NCBI RefSeq assembly: GCF_042661605.1
Contig: NZ_JBHSWJ010000002.1
Span: 3,224,001-3,288,000, forward strand
Direction: 5' to 3'
Length of the DNA: 64,000 nucleotides
Origin: Branchiibius cervicis
GTDB lineage: Bacteria; Actinomycetota; Actinomycetes; Actinomycetales; Dermatophilaceae
The notes under the pieces were generated by a model, which had not been told where the DNA came from, made no database searches, and saw only the letters and a list, made by a program, of their open reading frames with translations. The position numbers and the translations under genes are program-made. Shown here in pieces: positions 34,807 to 44,155 of this stretch. Within the stretch, counting starts at the first letter, position 1, and every line of letters starts with the position of its first letter.

Positions 34807-35938
34807 TTCCCGGTGAAACGCTCCCATGGATCCGGCCATGGCGGACCGCGAGCGGTTGGCCGGATCCGCCCCACCGGCCCGCGATGATCTCCGCCGCAAT
34901 GCTGACCGCGGTCTCTTCGGGGGTGCGGGCGCCGAGGTCCAGCCCGATCGGGCTGGACAGGCGCGCCAGTTCTTCGTCGGTCAGGCCCGCCTCGCGCAGC
35001 CGGGCCAGGCGGTCCTCGTGGGTACGCCGCGAACCCATCGCCCCGACGTACGCCACTTGCGGCAGTCGCAGCGCCACCTCCAGCAGCGGGACGTCGAACT
35101 TCGGGTCATGGGTGAGCACCGTCATCACGGTGCGCGGGTCGATCCGCCCGGCCGCTGCCTCGGCGGCCAGGTAACGATGCGGCCAGTCGACGATGACCTC
35201 GTCGGCGTCGGGGAACCGCGAGTGGGTCGCGAAGACCGGCCGGGCGTCGCACACCGTGACGCGGTAGCCGAGGAAGCTGCCCACCTTGGCGACGGCCGCG
35301 GCAAAGTCGATGGCACCGAAGACCAGCATCCGGGGTTTCGGCGCGAACGACCACACGAAGACCCGCATTCCTTCACCGCGGCGCTCGCCGTCGGGACCGT
35401 AGGTGAGGGTTGCGTTGGTGCCGGCGGCGAGCAGACCGAGGGCATCGTCGTACACCGCGTCGTCGGCGCGCGCGGAGCCCAGGCTGCCCGCGATCACCCG
35501 CTCAGGACCGATGATCAGTCGTGCACCCACCCGCGTCGGGTCGGGGTGCTCGATCACGGTCGCCAGCGCGACGGGCCGGCCGGCCTCGATGTCGGCGGCG
35601 ATCTCGCCCAGTTGCGGGAAGGTCGTGCGGCTGACCGATTCGACGTAGACGTCAAGGATCCCGCCGCAGGTCAGGCCGACGGCGAAGGCGTCGTCGTCGG
35701 ACACCCCGTAGCGCTGCAGCACCGGTCGCCCGTCGGCCACGACTTCCTGTGCCAACTCGTAGACGGCTCCTTCGACACAGCCCCCGGAGACGGAGCCGAC
35801 GGCGGTGCCGTCCGGGCCGACCAGCATGGACGCGCCGGGCGGTCGCGGGGCGGACCGGAAGGTGGCCACCACGGTGCCGACGCCGACGCTCTCGCCCGCC
35901 TGCCACCAGTCCAGGAGCTCGGGCAGCACGTCACGCAT
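34802..35938 (-). CDS. XdhC/CoxI family molybdenum hydroxylase maturation protein
   Basis: 378 residues. The N-terminal XdhC domain has GTVVATFRSAPRPPGASMLV and VSGGCVEGAVYE with its conserved Cys; a second conserved Cys is in LTCGGILDVYVE. The C-terminal Rossmann domain follows (PRMLVFGAIDFAAAVAKVG and YVGAMGSRRTHEDRLARL). XdhC binds and sulfurates Mo-cofactor before insertion in relatives. ATG 35938 overlaps the preceding VWA gene by eight bases, so it belongs to the moxR-VWA-xdhC operon. Confidence 0.9.
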   Translation of the reverse strand: MRDVLPELLDWWQAGESVGVGTVVATFRSAPRPPGASMLVGPDGTAVGSVSGGCVEGAVYELAQEVVADGRPVLQRYGVSDDDAFAVGLTCGGILDVYVESVSRTTFPQLGEIAADIEAGRPVALATVIEHPDPTRVGARLIIGPERVIAGSLGSARADDAVYDDALGLLAAGTNATLTYGPDGERRGEGMRVFVWSFAPKPRMLVFGAIDFAAAVAKVGSFLGYRVTVCDARPVFATHSRFPDADEVIVDWPHRYLAAEAAAGRIDPRTVMTVLTHDPKFDVPLLEVALRLPQVAYVGAMGSRRTHEDRLARLREAGLTDEELARLSSPIGLDLGARTPEETAVSIAAEIIAGRWGGSGQPLAVRHGRIHGSVSPGM

Positions 35939-37040
35939 CGGCGATCACCTCGGTCAGTTGCGCGAAGGTCGCGAGCGAATGCCCCGCTACGAAGTGGTCC
36001 AGGTGCGGCAGCGCGGCGATGACACCCTGCTGGACCGGTTCGTAGCCGGCCTTGCCCCGGTGCGGGTTGACCCAGATGACGCGGTGTGCGATGCGGGACA
36101 GCCGCGCCATCTGCTCGCCGAGCAGGCCCGGATCACCGCGCTCCCAGCCGTCGCTGAAGACCACGACGACTGCGCCGCGGGCCAGACCACGCTGCCCCCA
36201 CCGGTCACTGAAGACCTTCAGCGTCTCGCCCAGGCGGGTGCCGCCGGACCAGTCCGGGACCGCCTCCCCGGCGATCACCAGCGCACGCTCGGCGTCGTGC
36301 ACCCGCATCGCCCGGGTCAGGTGGGTCAGCCGGGTGCCCACGGCGAACGTCTCCACCGTGCCGCCCTGCGCCCGCAGCGACTGGGTCAGGCGGTGCGCGA
36401 GACGCAGGAGCGCATCGGCGTAGCCGCTCATCGAGCCCGAGACGTCGATCAACAGGACCACCCGCCGCGGCCGGGTACTGCGTCTGCGCCACACGATCTC
36501 GGCCGGTTCGCCCATGCGTTGCAAGGACGCCCGAAGGGTGCGCCCTGCATCGACGCGGCCGCGCACTGCCGGACGCTGACGGGCACTGTGGCGTAGCGGG
36601 GGCCGGGGCCGCAGCGCGGCGAACATGCCTGCCAGCCGGTGCCGTTCGGCGGCGGACAGGGTGGCTACGTCGCGGTGGCGCAGCACCTCGGCGCCGCTGG
36701 CCATGGCCCGTACGACGTCCCGCCCCTCCGCATCGCCCGCACCGTCCGCCTCGGCGTCCGGCAGTCCCGTCGCGTAGGAGATGCCGCTGCGCTGCGCCGC
36801 GCGCGGTCGGGGCAGTCCGTCGGGGCCGAAGAAGGCCGTGAAGACCTGGTCGTAGCGCTCGAGATCGTCGGGGCCGGAGCAGAGCGTGACCCGGCCGGCG
36901 AGGTAGGTGGCGCGCTGGTCGTCCATCCCGAGCACGGCCGTCGCGTCGAGGAAACGTTGCATCCGGTCGTGCGTCACCGGGACTGCGGCGGCCCGCAGCG
37001 CCCGGCCGAACGCCAGCAGGATCTCATCTGCCTGGCGCAT
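35931..37040 (-). CDS. CoxE-like VWA domain protein
   Basis: 369 residues. A helical N-terminal part is followed by a von Willebrand A domain from about residue 195, with MIDAS motif LLIDVSGSMSGY, a Thr in SGGTRLGETL and an Asp in VVFSDGWERGD. With the MoxR ATPase it forms the CoxD/CoxE-type pair that activates the Cu-Mo or Mo centre in CO dehydrogenases. It starts at ATG 37040, overlapping the MoxR stop (ATGA). Confidence 0.9.
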   Translation of the reverse strand: MRQADEILLAFGRALRAAAVPVTHDRMQRFLDATAVLGMDDQRATYLAGRVTLCSGPDDLERYDQVFTAFFGPDGLPRPRAAQRSGISYATGLPDAEADGAGDAEGRDVVRAMASGAEVLRHRDVATLSAAERHRLAGMFAALRPRPPLRHSARQRPAVRGRVDAGRTLRASLQRMGEPAEIVWRRRSTRPRRVVLLIDVSGSMSGYADALLRLAHRLTQSLRAQGGTVETFAVGTRLTHLTRAMRVHDAERALVIAGEAVPDWSGGTRLGETLKVFSDRWGQRGLARGAVVVVFSDGWERGDPGLLGEQMARLSRIAHRVIWVNPHRGKAGYEPVQQGVIAALPHLDHFVAGHSLATFAQLTEVIADA

Positions 37041-37912
37041 CACGCCCTCAGCAACTGGTCGAGAGCATGGCGCACTTTTTCGCTGTCCTCGCGGTATTTG
37101 ACCAGGGCTCCGAGGGTGGCGGACGCGGCACCCAGGTCGATGTCCGTCGTACCCAGATAGGTCAATGCCCTTGCCCAGTCGATGGTTTCGGCCACGCCGG
37201 GAGGTTTCAGCAGGTCGCCGCGGGAGCGTACCTGCTGGGTCACCTGGACGACCTGGCGAGCGAGGGCCGCGGACACCTCGGGCGCCCGGGTGCGCACGAT
37301 CTGGACCTCGCGCTCCAGGCCCGGGTGGTCGATCCAGTGGTAGAGGCAACGGCGTTTGAGGGCGTCGTGCAGTTCACGGGTGCGATTGGAGGTGAGTACG
37401 ACGATCGGCGGGGTGGCCGCGCGAATCGTCCCCAGCTCCGGGATGGTGACCTGATACGTCGAGAGCACTTCGAGTAGGAAAGCCTCGAATTCGTCGTCGG
37501 CGCGGTCGATTTCGTCGACCAGCAACACAGCGGGGCTGTCCTGCAACGCTCGCAGCACCGGCCGGGCCAGCAGGAAGCGCGGGTCGTAGAGACTCTTCTC
37601 CGCCTCCTCGGCGTCGGCTCCCCCGGCCGCTTCGAGGGCGCGCAAGTGCAGGATCTGCCGCGGGAAGTCCCAGTCGTAGAGCGCCTGGGTGGCATCAATG
37701 CCCTCGTAGCACTGCATCCGCACCAGCGGGAGCGCCATCGTGGTCGCCAAGGATTCGGCAAGCGCGGTCTTGCCGGTGCCCGGCTCGCCCTCCAGCAGCA
37801 GCGGCCGTTGCATCCGCAGCGCCAGATAGGTGGCCGTCGCGAGCGCATCGTCGCAGAGGTAGCCATCCTGCTCGAGTCGGGTCGCGACATCGGCCGGGGT
37901 ATCGAACTGCAT
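37040..37912 (-). CDS. MoxR-family AAA+ ATPase, CoxD-like
   Basis: 290 residues. Walker A GEPGTGKTALAE (about 38-49), Walker B VLLVDEIDRADDEFEAFLLEV, sensor 1 IVVLTSNRTRELHDALKRR and an Arg-rich RRCLYHW region mark the MoxR group. It works with the VWA protein as a chaperone-like pair for hydroxylase maturation. It is the first gene of the moxR-VWA-xdhC operon and appears leaderless. Confidence 0.93.
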   Translation of the reverse strand: MQFDTPADVATRLEQDGYLCDDALATATYLALRMQRPLLLEGEPGTGKTALAESLATTMALPLVRMQCYEGIDATQALYDWDFPRQILHLRALEAAGGADAEEAEKSLYDPRFLLARPVLRALQDSPAVLLVDEIDRADDEFEAFLLEVLSTYQVTIPELGTIRAATPPIVVLTSNRTRELHDALKRRCLYHWIDHPGLEREVQIVRTRAPEVSAALARQVVQVTQQVRSRGDLLKPPGVAETIDWARALTYLGTTDIDLGAASATLGALVKYREDSEKVRHALDQLLRA

Positions 37913-37925
37913 GTGACGCAGATTA
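37910..37925 (-). promoter_or_regulatory. -10 box with predicted leaderless start of moxR
   Basis: TAATCT on the minus strand (37920-37925) ends seven bases before ATG 37912. Confidence 0.6.
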
Positions 37926-38055
37926 CGCCGCGTTGCGTTGGTTGCCGGTTGTGCTCAACCTTCCTACAACTGAACGGTCCGGGGCGCGATGATCGACGAC
38001 GTTGACCCACCACTGCTCAGCGGTGCCTGTCAGACCTTCGTTATAGCGTGCTTTC

Positions 38056-39493
38056 ATGGACGAAACCGAGGTGCTGGGCGGGGCCGAACTCGCCGAGTTG
38101 TCGCTGGTTCGTTTCATGGCGTTCTGCAGTGAATGACACTGTGGGACAGTATTTTTCATCCCGTATCAACGAGTTGCTGATCCAGGAACTGGAGATGTTG
38201 CATCACGCGATCAGCCCGCCAGATCGAGTTGACCGCCCAGGCCGTGGACGACGCCGCTGCCCGCATCACCGGGCGGGGAGAACGCCGCTGGAGTGGCGCG
38301 GCGGGTCACCGGCGCCGGGGTAGCGATGGCCCGGCGGAGGCACCCCATCACCGGGCTGCGTCTCGTCCACCAAGCCTTGGTCCTGACGCGGGATATGCCG
38401 CACGTGCTGACGGCGATGCGCGCCGGGCAATTGGGTGAGACCCAAGCGGCAATCCTGGTCCGGGAGGCCCGATGGCCTCAGCAGCACGCAGCGCGCCGAG
38501 GTCGCCGAGCAGGTGAGTCAGCGGTGGACCGTGCTGGGCGACCGGGGCCTCGGTGAAGCGGCCCGTGCCGCCGCCGCGCGCATCGCCCCCGAGCAAATCG
38601 CCGCCCGCCACACGAAGGTGATTGGCGACCGGCACGTGTCGTTTCGATCGGCTCCCGATGCGATGCTTCGGCTGTCCGCGCTGCTTCCGCTGCGCGACGG
38701 GATGGCCTGCGTGCAAGCGTTGCAAGCCGCCGCCGACGCTGCCGTGGCCGCACCAACCGCCGTCGCACCGACCGCCGAGCCTCGCTCCGCGGGCGAGGCA
38801 CCCGCCGGTGCCACCGCACCCACTGCAGAACAAACCGGTCGGTGGGGGTTGAGCGGAACCCGCCGCGAGCAGTGGCGCCAGGCCCACGCCGACGCGCTCG
38901 TCGCCAACGGGGACGCCCACCTCCAGGGATACGGCAGCATCCCCGGCGACCTGGCACGAGACCTGATCAGTGCTCACCCCGACCTCGAACCGCAGATCCG
39001 CCGCATCTTCACCGCTCCCGACACCGGGGACCTGATCAGCATGGAATCTCAAGCACGCACCTACACAGGGCTCCTGCGGGAGTTCATCAGGCTACGAGAC
39101 CAGCACTGCCGCACGCCCTTCTGCGAATCCCCCATCCGGCATGTCGACCACATCCAGGCCGCCGCCAGCGGCGGACCCACCACCGCCGGCAACGGCGCCG
39201 GGACCTGCGAACACTGCAATGACGCCAAGCAACTGCCCGGCAACACCGTTACCGGCAACGCGCAACACACCGCGCACACCATCGGACGGGTGACCGCCCA
39301 CAGCTTCCCGCCCGCGCCACCGGGTGGATCAGCTGCACCACCGGCGATCGGGCTGCCACCCACCCCGCCGAGATTCGCCGACCGCACACCGGCCCGGCGG
39401 TCGAGCACACCACGGATCCCCGTCACCAAAGCCGCGATCCAGGACTTCATGCGAAACCTGCCCGGCCACTACGACGCTCCACGTCGCCAATAG
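38056..39493 (+). pseudogene. DUF222/HNH endonuclease-like gene broken by four frameshifts
   Basis: The family sequence runs through successive frames: MDETEVLGGAELAELSLVRFM, then AVNDTVGQYFSSRINELL, then IELTAQAVDDAAARITGRGE, then VARRVTGAGVAMARRRHP to VREAR, then STQRAEVAEQ to the stop. The last frame is long (to 39493) and holds the HNH motif (CRTPFCESPIRHVDHIQAA, then CEHCNDAKQLPG). Each change is in the same direction, as by one added base. These genes are multicopy in actinobacteria and often decay; assembly mixing is an alternative. It splits the hydroxylase cluster on the opposite strand. Confidence 0.8.
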
Positions 39494-39506
39494 CGCCGAC
39501 CGGGTA

Positions 39507-40067
39507 TCAGCCTCGTGAATCCACGTCGAGGCCCGTGGCGAGATCACCGCACTCGACCAGTTCGACGTGGTGCCGGGCCAAGTAGCCGCGCCCGCCCTGA
39601 TCACCCACGGCCGAGTCGATGACCGGTTGCCAGTGATCGCGCCCGAACACCACCGGGTGCCCCGGTGCGCCCCGGTACGACGCCCGGCGCAAAGTGCCCG
39701 CGTCCAGCGGAGCGCGGACCACCCGGCGCACCACCTCTGCAGTCACATCCGGCAGATCCACCAAGGTCACTGCCACCGCGTCCGCGGGACCGTCAGCCGC
39801 TGCGCGCAGACCCGCCTGCAGTGACGCCGACATCCCCTCGGCCCAGTCAGGGGCGACGACCACCGATGCGCCGGTGCCCTCGAGCATCTCGATCGGCTCG
39901 TCCACTGCGGCACCGAGGACCACCGACACCCGATCACAGCCGCCTTCTTGCAGCACCTGCACCGCGCGCAGCAACCACGAGGTCCCGTCCGCGTCGCGCA
40001 CCAGCGCCTTCGGCCGTCCCATCCGCCGCCCGGCGCCGGCCGCGAGCAGCAGTCCGTCAACCGTCAT
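39507..40067 (-). CDS. MobA/MocA-like nucleotidyltransferase (Mo-cofactor cytidylyltransferase type)
   Basis: 186 residues. The nucleotide loop GLLLAAGAGRRMGRPKAL (about 5-22), ASVVVAPDWAEGMSASLQAGL and TLVDLPDVTAEVV are the hallmarks of the MobA-like NTP transferase fold; the LPDV Asp binds metal. In hydroxylase loci the CTP-specific type (MocA) makes the cytosine dinucleotide cofactor used by CoxL-like enzymes. Nucleotide choice cannot be read from sequence here. It overlaps the regulator upstream by eleven bases. Confidence 0.87.
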   Translation of the reverse strand: MTVDGLLLAAGAGRRMGRPKALVRDADGTSWLLRAVQVLQEGGCDRVSVVLGAAVDEPIEMLEGTGASVVVAPDWAEGMSASLQAGLRAAADGPADAVAVTLVDLPDVTAEVVRRVVRAPLDAGTLRRASYRGAPGHPVVFGRDHWQPVIDSAVGDQGGRGYLARHHVELVECGDLATGLDVDSRG

Positions 40068-40974
40068 CGGTCGATTCCCGCTCGATCAGCTTCAGGGCCA
40101 GCTGGAAGCGGGTGTCAACCCCGTGCTCGGCCATCAGGTCGGCGATCCGGCGACGCACCGTCCGCAGCGACACCCCTTGCGCGCGGGCGATCGCCTCGTC
40201 CTTCAGCCCCTGACGCATGAGCTCCAGCACACCCGTGGTCAGCGAGTCCGATGTGCCGGCCATCGGCGCCGCGGTCGCCCACAACCGGTCGAACAACTCC
40301 ACGAAGGCCGCCACCACCACCGGATCTCGCAGAACCACGAAATCCCTGTCGGGTGAGCCCCATTCGGCTGCCGTCAGCGCGACGTCCACCCCGAAACAGA
40401 CGAACCGCGTCGGGAGCACGGCGGCAATCCGCAAGTCGAAATCACCGGGGTCGACCGGCCCGTCGGTCGCGCTGTGCAGCCACCGCACGGACCGCCCGGC
40501 AGCCAACTGTGCGGCCACGCCGGGGCCGGCTGGTGAAACCCCGCAGCAGCGCACTTCTCCCGCCGTGGCGGCCAGCAGGTGCTCGTAGGTTGCGGCTACA
40601 TCGCCGGCTTCGACGTGCTCGCGGGACGGCAAAGTCGTCGTCGAAAGAGTTTGTCCCGCAACGTAATCCGATACGAAGGCGTCGATCGCGTCACGCACCC
40701 GGGCCAGTTCCTGCCGCCGGGTCGCCAACTGGGCTTCCTGCGCCGAGACGACTCGCTCCAAGGCGGCGCGCGGATGGTCCGCGATCAGTCCGGTCTCACC
40801 GCTGACCCGCACCAGGCGGTGCGCTCGCAGTTCCTCCAGGGCCGCACTCACCTGAGGTAGCGACCAGCCCAGGACCGCACGATGCCGTTCCAGTGCGAGG
40901 CCGGGCTGGCGCAGTACCGCCCGGTACAGCGTCTCCCCGTCGGGTCCGATCTCCAGCGCGGTCAGGCGAGCCAT
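40057..40974 (-). CDS. TrmB-like / LuxR-type HTH regulator
   Basis: 305 residues. The N-terminal winged helix (ETLYRAVLRQPGL ... WSLPQVSAALEELRAHRLVRV) is TrmB-like. A coiled segment and sensor domain (about 75-225) follow, and the C-terminus is a LuxR-type HTH (MRQGLKDEAIARAQGVSLRTVRRRIADLM). It probably controls the MobA-like gene, with which it overlaps. A possible -10 box, TAGAGT, lies 13 bases upstream on the minus strand. The inducer is unknown. Confidence 0.85.
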   Translation of the reverse strand: MARLTALEIGPDGETLYRAVLRQPGLALERHRAVLGWSLPQVSAALEELRAHRLVRVSGETGLIADHPRAALERVVSAQEAQLATRRQELARVRDAIDAFVSDYVAGQTLSTTTLPSREHVEAGDVAATYEHLLAATAGEVRCCGVSPAGPGVAAQLAAGRSVRWLHSATDGPVDPGDFDLRIAAVLPTRFVCFGVDVALTAAEWGSPDRDFVVLRDPVVVAAFVELFDRLWATAAPMAGTSDSLTTGVLELMRQGLKDEAIARAQGVSLRTVRRRIADLMAEHGVDTRFQLALKLIERESTDDG

Positions 40975-40989
40975 CGGCGTACGTGAACT

Positions 40990-41391
40990 CTAAAGACCCA
41001 ATTCGCGTGCGCCCAACGCCGAGGAGTCGCGCAGGAAGTCCGCGCAGCGGCGTTGCTCGTCGGTCTCCCCGATCGCACCGGCGGCCCGGGACAACGCGGC
41101 CAGCGAGCGCAGGAAGCCGCGGTTCGGCTCGTGCTCCCACGGGACCGGGCCCTGCCCGCGCCAGCCGGCCTTGCGCAACGCATCGAGGCCACGGTGGTAA
41201 CCGGTGCGGGCGTAGGCGTAGGCCTCGACGTTGCGGTGCTCGGACAGCGCATGCTCGGCCAGGGTCGCCCAGACCAGGCTGGAGGCGGGATAGTTCTCGG
41301 CCACCTGCTCGGGCAGTTCGCCCTCGGCCAGTGCCCGCGCCGCAGGGTCCTCCGGCAACCGGGTTTCGGGGATGCCCAGCAGATTAGACAT
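40990..41391 (-). CDS. DUF3151 family protein
   Basis: 133 residues, helical. The sequence NLLGIPETRLPEDP, SSLVWATLAEHAL, AYAYARTGYHRGLDALRKAGW and HEPNRGFLRSLAALSRAAGAIG is the DUF3151 family of actinobacteria, which is characteristically beside the class II aldolase gene as here. Function is unknown. Its ATG at 41391 overlaps the fba stop by eight bases. Confidence 0.92.
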   Translation of the reverse strand: MSNLLGIPETRLPEDPAARALAEGELPEQVAENYPASSLVWATLAEHALSEHRNVEAYAYARTGYHRGLDALRKAGWRGQGPVPWEHEPNRGFLRSLAALSRAAGAIGETDEQRRCADFLRDSSALGARELGL

Positions 41392-42409
41392 GGGTACCAG
41401 CGGAACCCAGCGCCTCGCAGGCCTCGACGACCCGGGCGGACATACCGGTCTCGCCGGCTTTGCCCCAGGCGCGTGGGTCGTATTTCTTCTTGTCGCCGAC
41501 CTCGCCGTCGATCTTCAGGACACCGTCGTAGTTGCCGATCATCCAGCCGGCGATCGGGCGGGTGAACGCGTACTGGGTGTCGGTGTCGACGTTCATCTTC
41601 ACCACGCCGTACGAGACAGCCTCTTTGATGTCGGCCTCGTCGGAGCCGGAGCCGCCGTGGAAGACCAGGTGGAACGGCTTGTCGTCGGGGGTGTTGAACT
41701 GCTGGTGCACCGCGTCCTGCGCGGCCTTGAGCACCGAGGGACGCAGTTTGACGTTGCCCGGCTTGTAGACGCCGTGCACGTTGCCGAAGGTCAGCGCGGT
41801 CATGTAATAGCCGTTCTCACCGGTGCCGAGCGCGCGGGCGGTGGCCAGCGCGTCCTCCGGCGTGGAATACATCTTCTCGTCCTGCGCGCCGACGACACCG
41901 TCCTCCTCACCGCCGACGACGCCGACTTCGATCTCGAGGATGACGCGGGCCTGTTTGCACTGGGCCAGCAGTTCCTCGGCGATCTGCAGATTCTCATCCA
42001 GCGGCACCGCGGAGCCGTCCCACATGTGCGACTGGAAATAGGGCAGGCCGCCTGCCTTGACCCGGTCGATCGAGGCAGCGAGCAGCGGGCGGACGAAACC
42101 GTCCAGCTTGTCCTTGGGGCAGTGGTCGGTGTGCAGGGCGATGTTCACGTCGTACTTCTTGGCCACCTCGTGGGCGAAGGCGGAGAACGCCAGCGAACCG
42201 GTCACCATCTCCTTGACGCCCTGCCCGGAGAAGTACTCCGCGCCACCGGTCGAGACCTGGATGATGCCGTCACTGCCGGCGTCGGCGAAGCCCTTGATCG
42301 CGGCGTTCAGGGTCTGGCTGCTGCTGACGTTGATCGCTGGGTAGGCGAACTGATTCTTCTTGGCCCGGTCGAGCATCTCGGCGTAGACGTCGGGGGTTGC
42401 GATCGGCAT
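41384..42409 (-). CDS. fba: Fructose-bisphosphate aldolase, class II
   Basis: 341 residues. It is the zinc-dependent glycolytic/gluconeogenic aldolase. ALHTDHCPKDKLDGF contains the catalytic Asp and the zinc His, EIEVGVVGGEEDGV the Glu ligand region, TFGNVHGVYKPGNV a second His, and LVFHGGSGSDEADI the phosphate loop. AGGAG precedes ATG 42409. A half-palindrome TGCAC-TG-GTGCA lies about 24 bases upstream and might be an operator. Confidence 0.96.
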   Translation of the reverse strand: MPIATPDVYAEMLDRAKKNQFAYPAINVSSSQTLNAAIKGFADAGSDGIIQVSTGGAEYFSGQGVKEMVTGSLAFSAFAHEVAKKYDVNIALHTDHCPKDKLDGFVRPLLAASIDRVKAGGLPYFQSHMWDGSAVPLDENLQIAEELLAQCKQARVILEIEVGVVGGEEDGVVGAQDEKMYSTPEDALATARALGTGENGYYMTALTFGNVHGVYKPGNVKLRPSVLKAAQDAVHQQFNTPDDKPFHLVFHGGSGSDEADIKEAVSYGVVKMNVDTDTQYAFTRPIAGWMIGNYDGVLKIDGEVGDKKKYDPRAWGKAGETGMSARVVEACEALGSAGTHV

Positions 42410-42483
42410 GGCTCACTCCTGCGGTGTACGTGCACTGGTGCATCCATCCAACCACCCCGGCCCTGGCCACGCGCCCCCACCGC

Positions 42484-43713
42484 TCAGCCGTCCAGGTGCT
42501 GGACCCGGCGCAGGAGTTCACGGCGGTCCGCCTCGTTCGTGCACCGCGCCAGCGCCTCGTCGTACGCCGATCGGGCGGCTGTCGTCCGCCCGTCCCGGAC
42601 CAGCAACTCGGCCCGCGTGACCGACAACCGGTAACTGGCCGGCAGCCGCTGCTCCAGTCCGTCCAACACCGCCAAACCCGCTGCCGGTCCGGCGTTCTCG
42701 GCCACCGCGACGGCCCGGTTGAGTCGCACAATCGGTGAGCCGGTGAGGTCCTCCAGCAGTTCGTAGAGCGTGGCGATACGGCCCCAATCCGTGGCCGCCG
42801 CGCTGGGCGCCGTCGCATGACACGCGGCGATGGCCGCCTGAAGGCGGTAGGAGCGGGCCATCGGCGTCGCCGCGTCCGGTGCCGCGCCCGCGAGCAGACC
42901 CAAGCCCTCGGCAATCTCGCCGTGCCGCCAGAGCGACCGGTCCTGATCGGGCAACAGGACGGAACTGCCGTCCGGCGCTACCCGGGCGTTGCGTCGCGAA
43001 TGTTGCAACAGCATGAGAGCCTGCAGCGCTCGCAGCGTGGGATGATCATGCGCTTCCCGGTTCTGGGCGCGTACCAGCCGGATCAGCCGGATTGCTTCTC
43101 CCGCCAACTCGACCCGAACGACCTGGTCGCCGCTGCTCGGGGCGTACCCCGCGGTAAAGGTGAGATAGGCGACGCTGGCCACCTGCTCCAACCGCTCCGG
43201 GAGAACCTCGGGGTCGGGCAGGGCGAGCGGGATCCCGGCGGCTACCACCTTCTGACGCGCCCTGGTGAGGCGGGCCGCCATCGTGGTCTCGGGCACCAGG
43301 AAGAGGCGGGCGATGTCACCCGCCGGTACACCCAGCACGAGCCGGAGCGTCAGCGCCGCCCCCGCCGCCGGAGCGAGGGCCGGATGAGCGGCCAGGAGGA
43401 CGAGCCTCAGCAGACTTTCCTCCTGTGCTGTCTGGTTGTCCTGCAGTCGATTCCGCTCATCCATGACGATCAGTGCTTGCTTCCGGGCGTGAGTCGTCTC
43501 AGCGCGAACGACGTCCACGATGCGGCGCCGCGCGGTGGTGAGCAGCCACGCCGGCGGGTTGCTCGGCGTACCGTCGATCGGCCACCGACGTGTCGCTTCC
43601 TCGAAAGCGGCGGCCAGGGCGTCCTCGGCCAGGTCGAGGCGCCGGCTGCCGGCGACGAGCAGGGCCAGCAACCGGCCCCACTCGTCGCGCAGCAACTGCT
43701 CGACCGGCTCCAT
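42484..43713 (-). CDS. ECF42-type RNA polymerase sigma factor
   Basis: 409 residues, longer than usual ECF factors. Region 2 (RLDLAEDALAAAFEEATRRWP, PPAWLLTTARRRIVDVVR) and region 4 (LTLRLVLGVPAGDIARLFLVPETTMAARLTRARQ) occupy the first 190 residues. The long C-terminal helical, TPR-like extension (WGRIATLYELLEDLTGSPIVRLNRAVAVAE) is typical of ECF42. Members of that group are linked to DGPF/YCII proteins, and here one lies directly upstream with an ATGA overlap. Confidence 0.92.
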   Translation of the reverse strand: MEPVEQLLRDEWGRLLALLVAGSRRLDLAEDALAAAFEEATRRWPIDGTPSNPPAWLLTTARRRIVDVVRAETTHARKQALIVMDERNRLQDNQTAQEESLLRLVLLAAHPALAPAAGAALTLRLVLGVPAGDIARLFLVPETTMAARLTRARQKVVAAGIPLALPDPEVLPERLEQVASVAYLTFTAGYAPSSGDQVVRVELAGEAIRLIRLVRAQNREAHDHPTLRALQALMLLQHSRRNARVAPDGSSVLLPDQDRSLWRHGEIAEGLGLLAGAAPDAATPMARSYRLQAAIAACHATAPSAAATDWGRIATLYELLEDLTGSPIVRLNRAVAVAENAGPAAGLAVLDGLEQRLPASYRLSVTRAELLVRDGRTTAARSAYDEALARCTNEADRRELLRRVQHLDG

Positions 43714-44050
43714 CAGTCGAAGCCGTCGATCTGCACGCAGGGCCGGATCTCCAGCGAGTACTCGGGGGAAGCAGCTTGCACCAGGTCACGACCTGGTCGA
43801 GGTCGTCGGCCTGGACCAGGTAGAAGCCGCCGATCATCTCGGCGGTCTCGGCGAACGGCCCGTCGGTGAGGGTCTGGGCGCCGCGCAAAGTGGTCGCGGC
43901 GTCGGTGTCCGCGAGCGCCTCGCCCGCAAGCAGCTGCTCCCCCACCGCCTGGTGGAAGTCCATGTGCTGGCGGTGGAAACGCTCCTGGGTCCCCTCGTTC
44001 GGGTCTACCCACATGGCCGGGTCGTAAGCGATCAGGATCAGGTATTTCAT
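43713..44050 (-). CDS. DGPF/YCII-domain protein, ECF42 partner (one frameshift)
   Basis: 112 residues after joining. MKYLILIAYDPAMWVD, TLTDGPFAETAEMIGGFYLVQ and DLDQVVTWCKLLP lie in one frame; PEYSLEIRPCVQIDGFD and the stop lie in another. One more base in the run 43764-43768 joins them. The family is a small ferredoxin-like fold of unproven activity that accompanies ECF42 factors. AGGAG precedes ATG 44050; the stop overlaps the sigma-factor start. Confidence 0.88.
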
Positions 44051-44139
44051 CGGTCGCACTCCTGGGATTGAGGTTTCTGACACCACCATGACGGCCGAGC
44101 ATGGGTCATTTCGACACCTCGCGGCAGAAACCTTGCTCG

Positions 44140-44155
44140 TAGACTCGTGGCCATG
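44140..44155 (+). promoter_or_regulatory. -10 box with predicted leaderless start
   Basis: TAGACT (44140-44145) lies seven bases before ATG 44153. It favours this ATG over the in-frame GTG at 44147. Confidence 0.65.
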
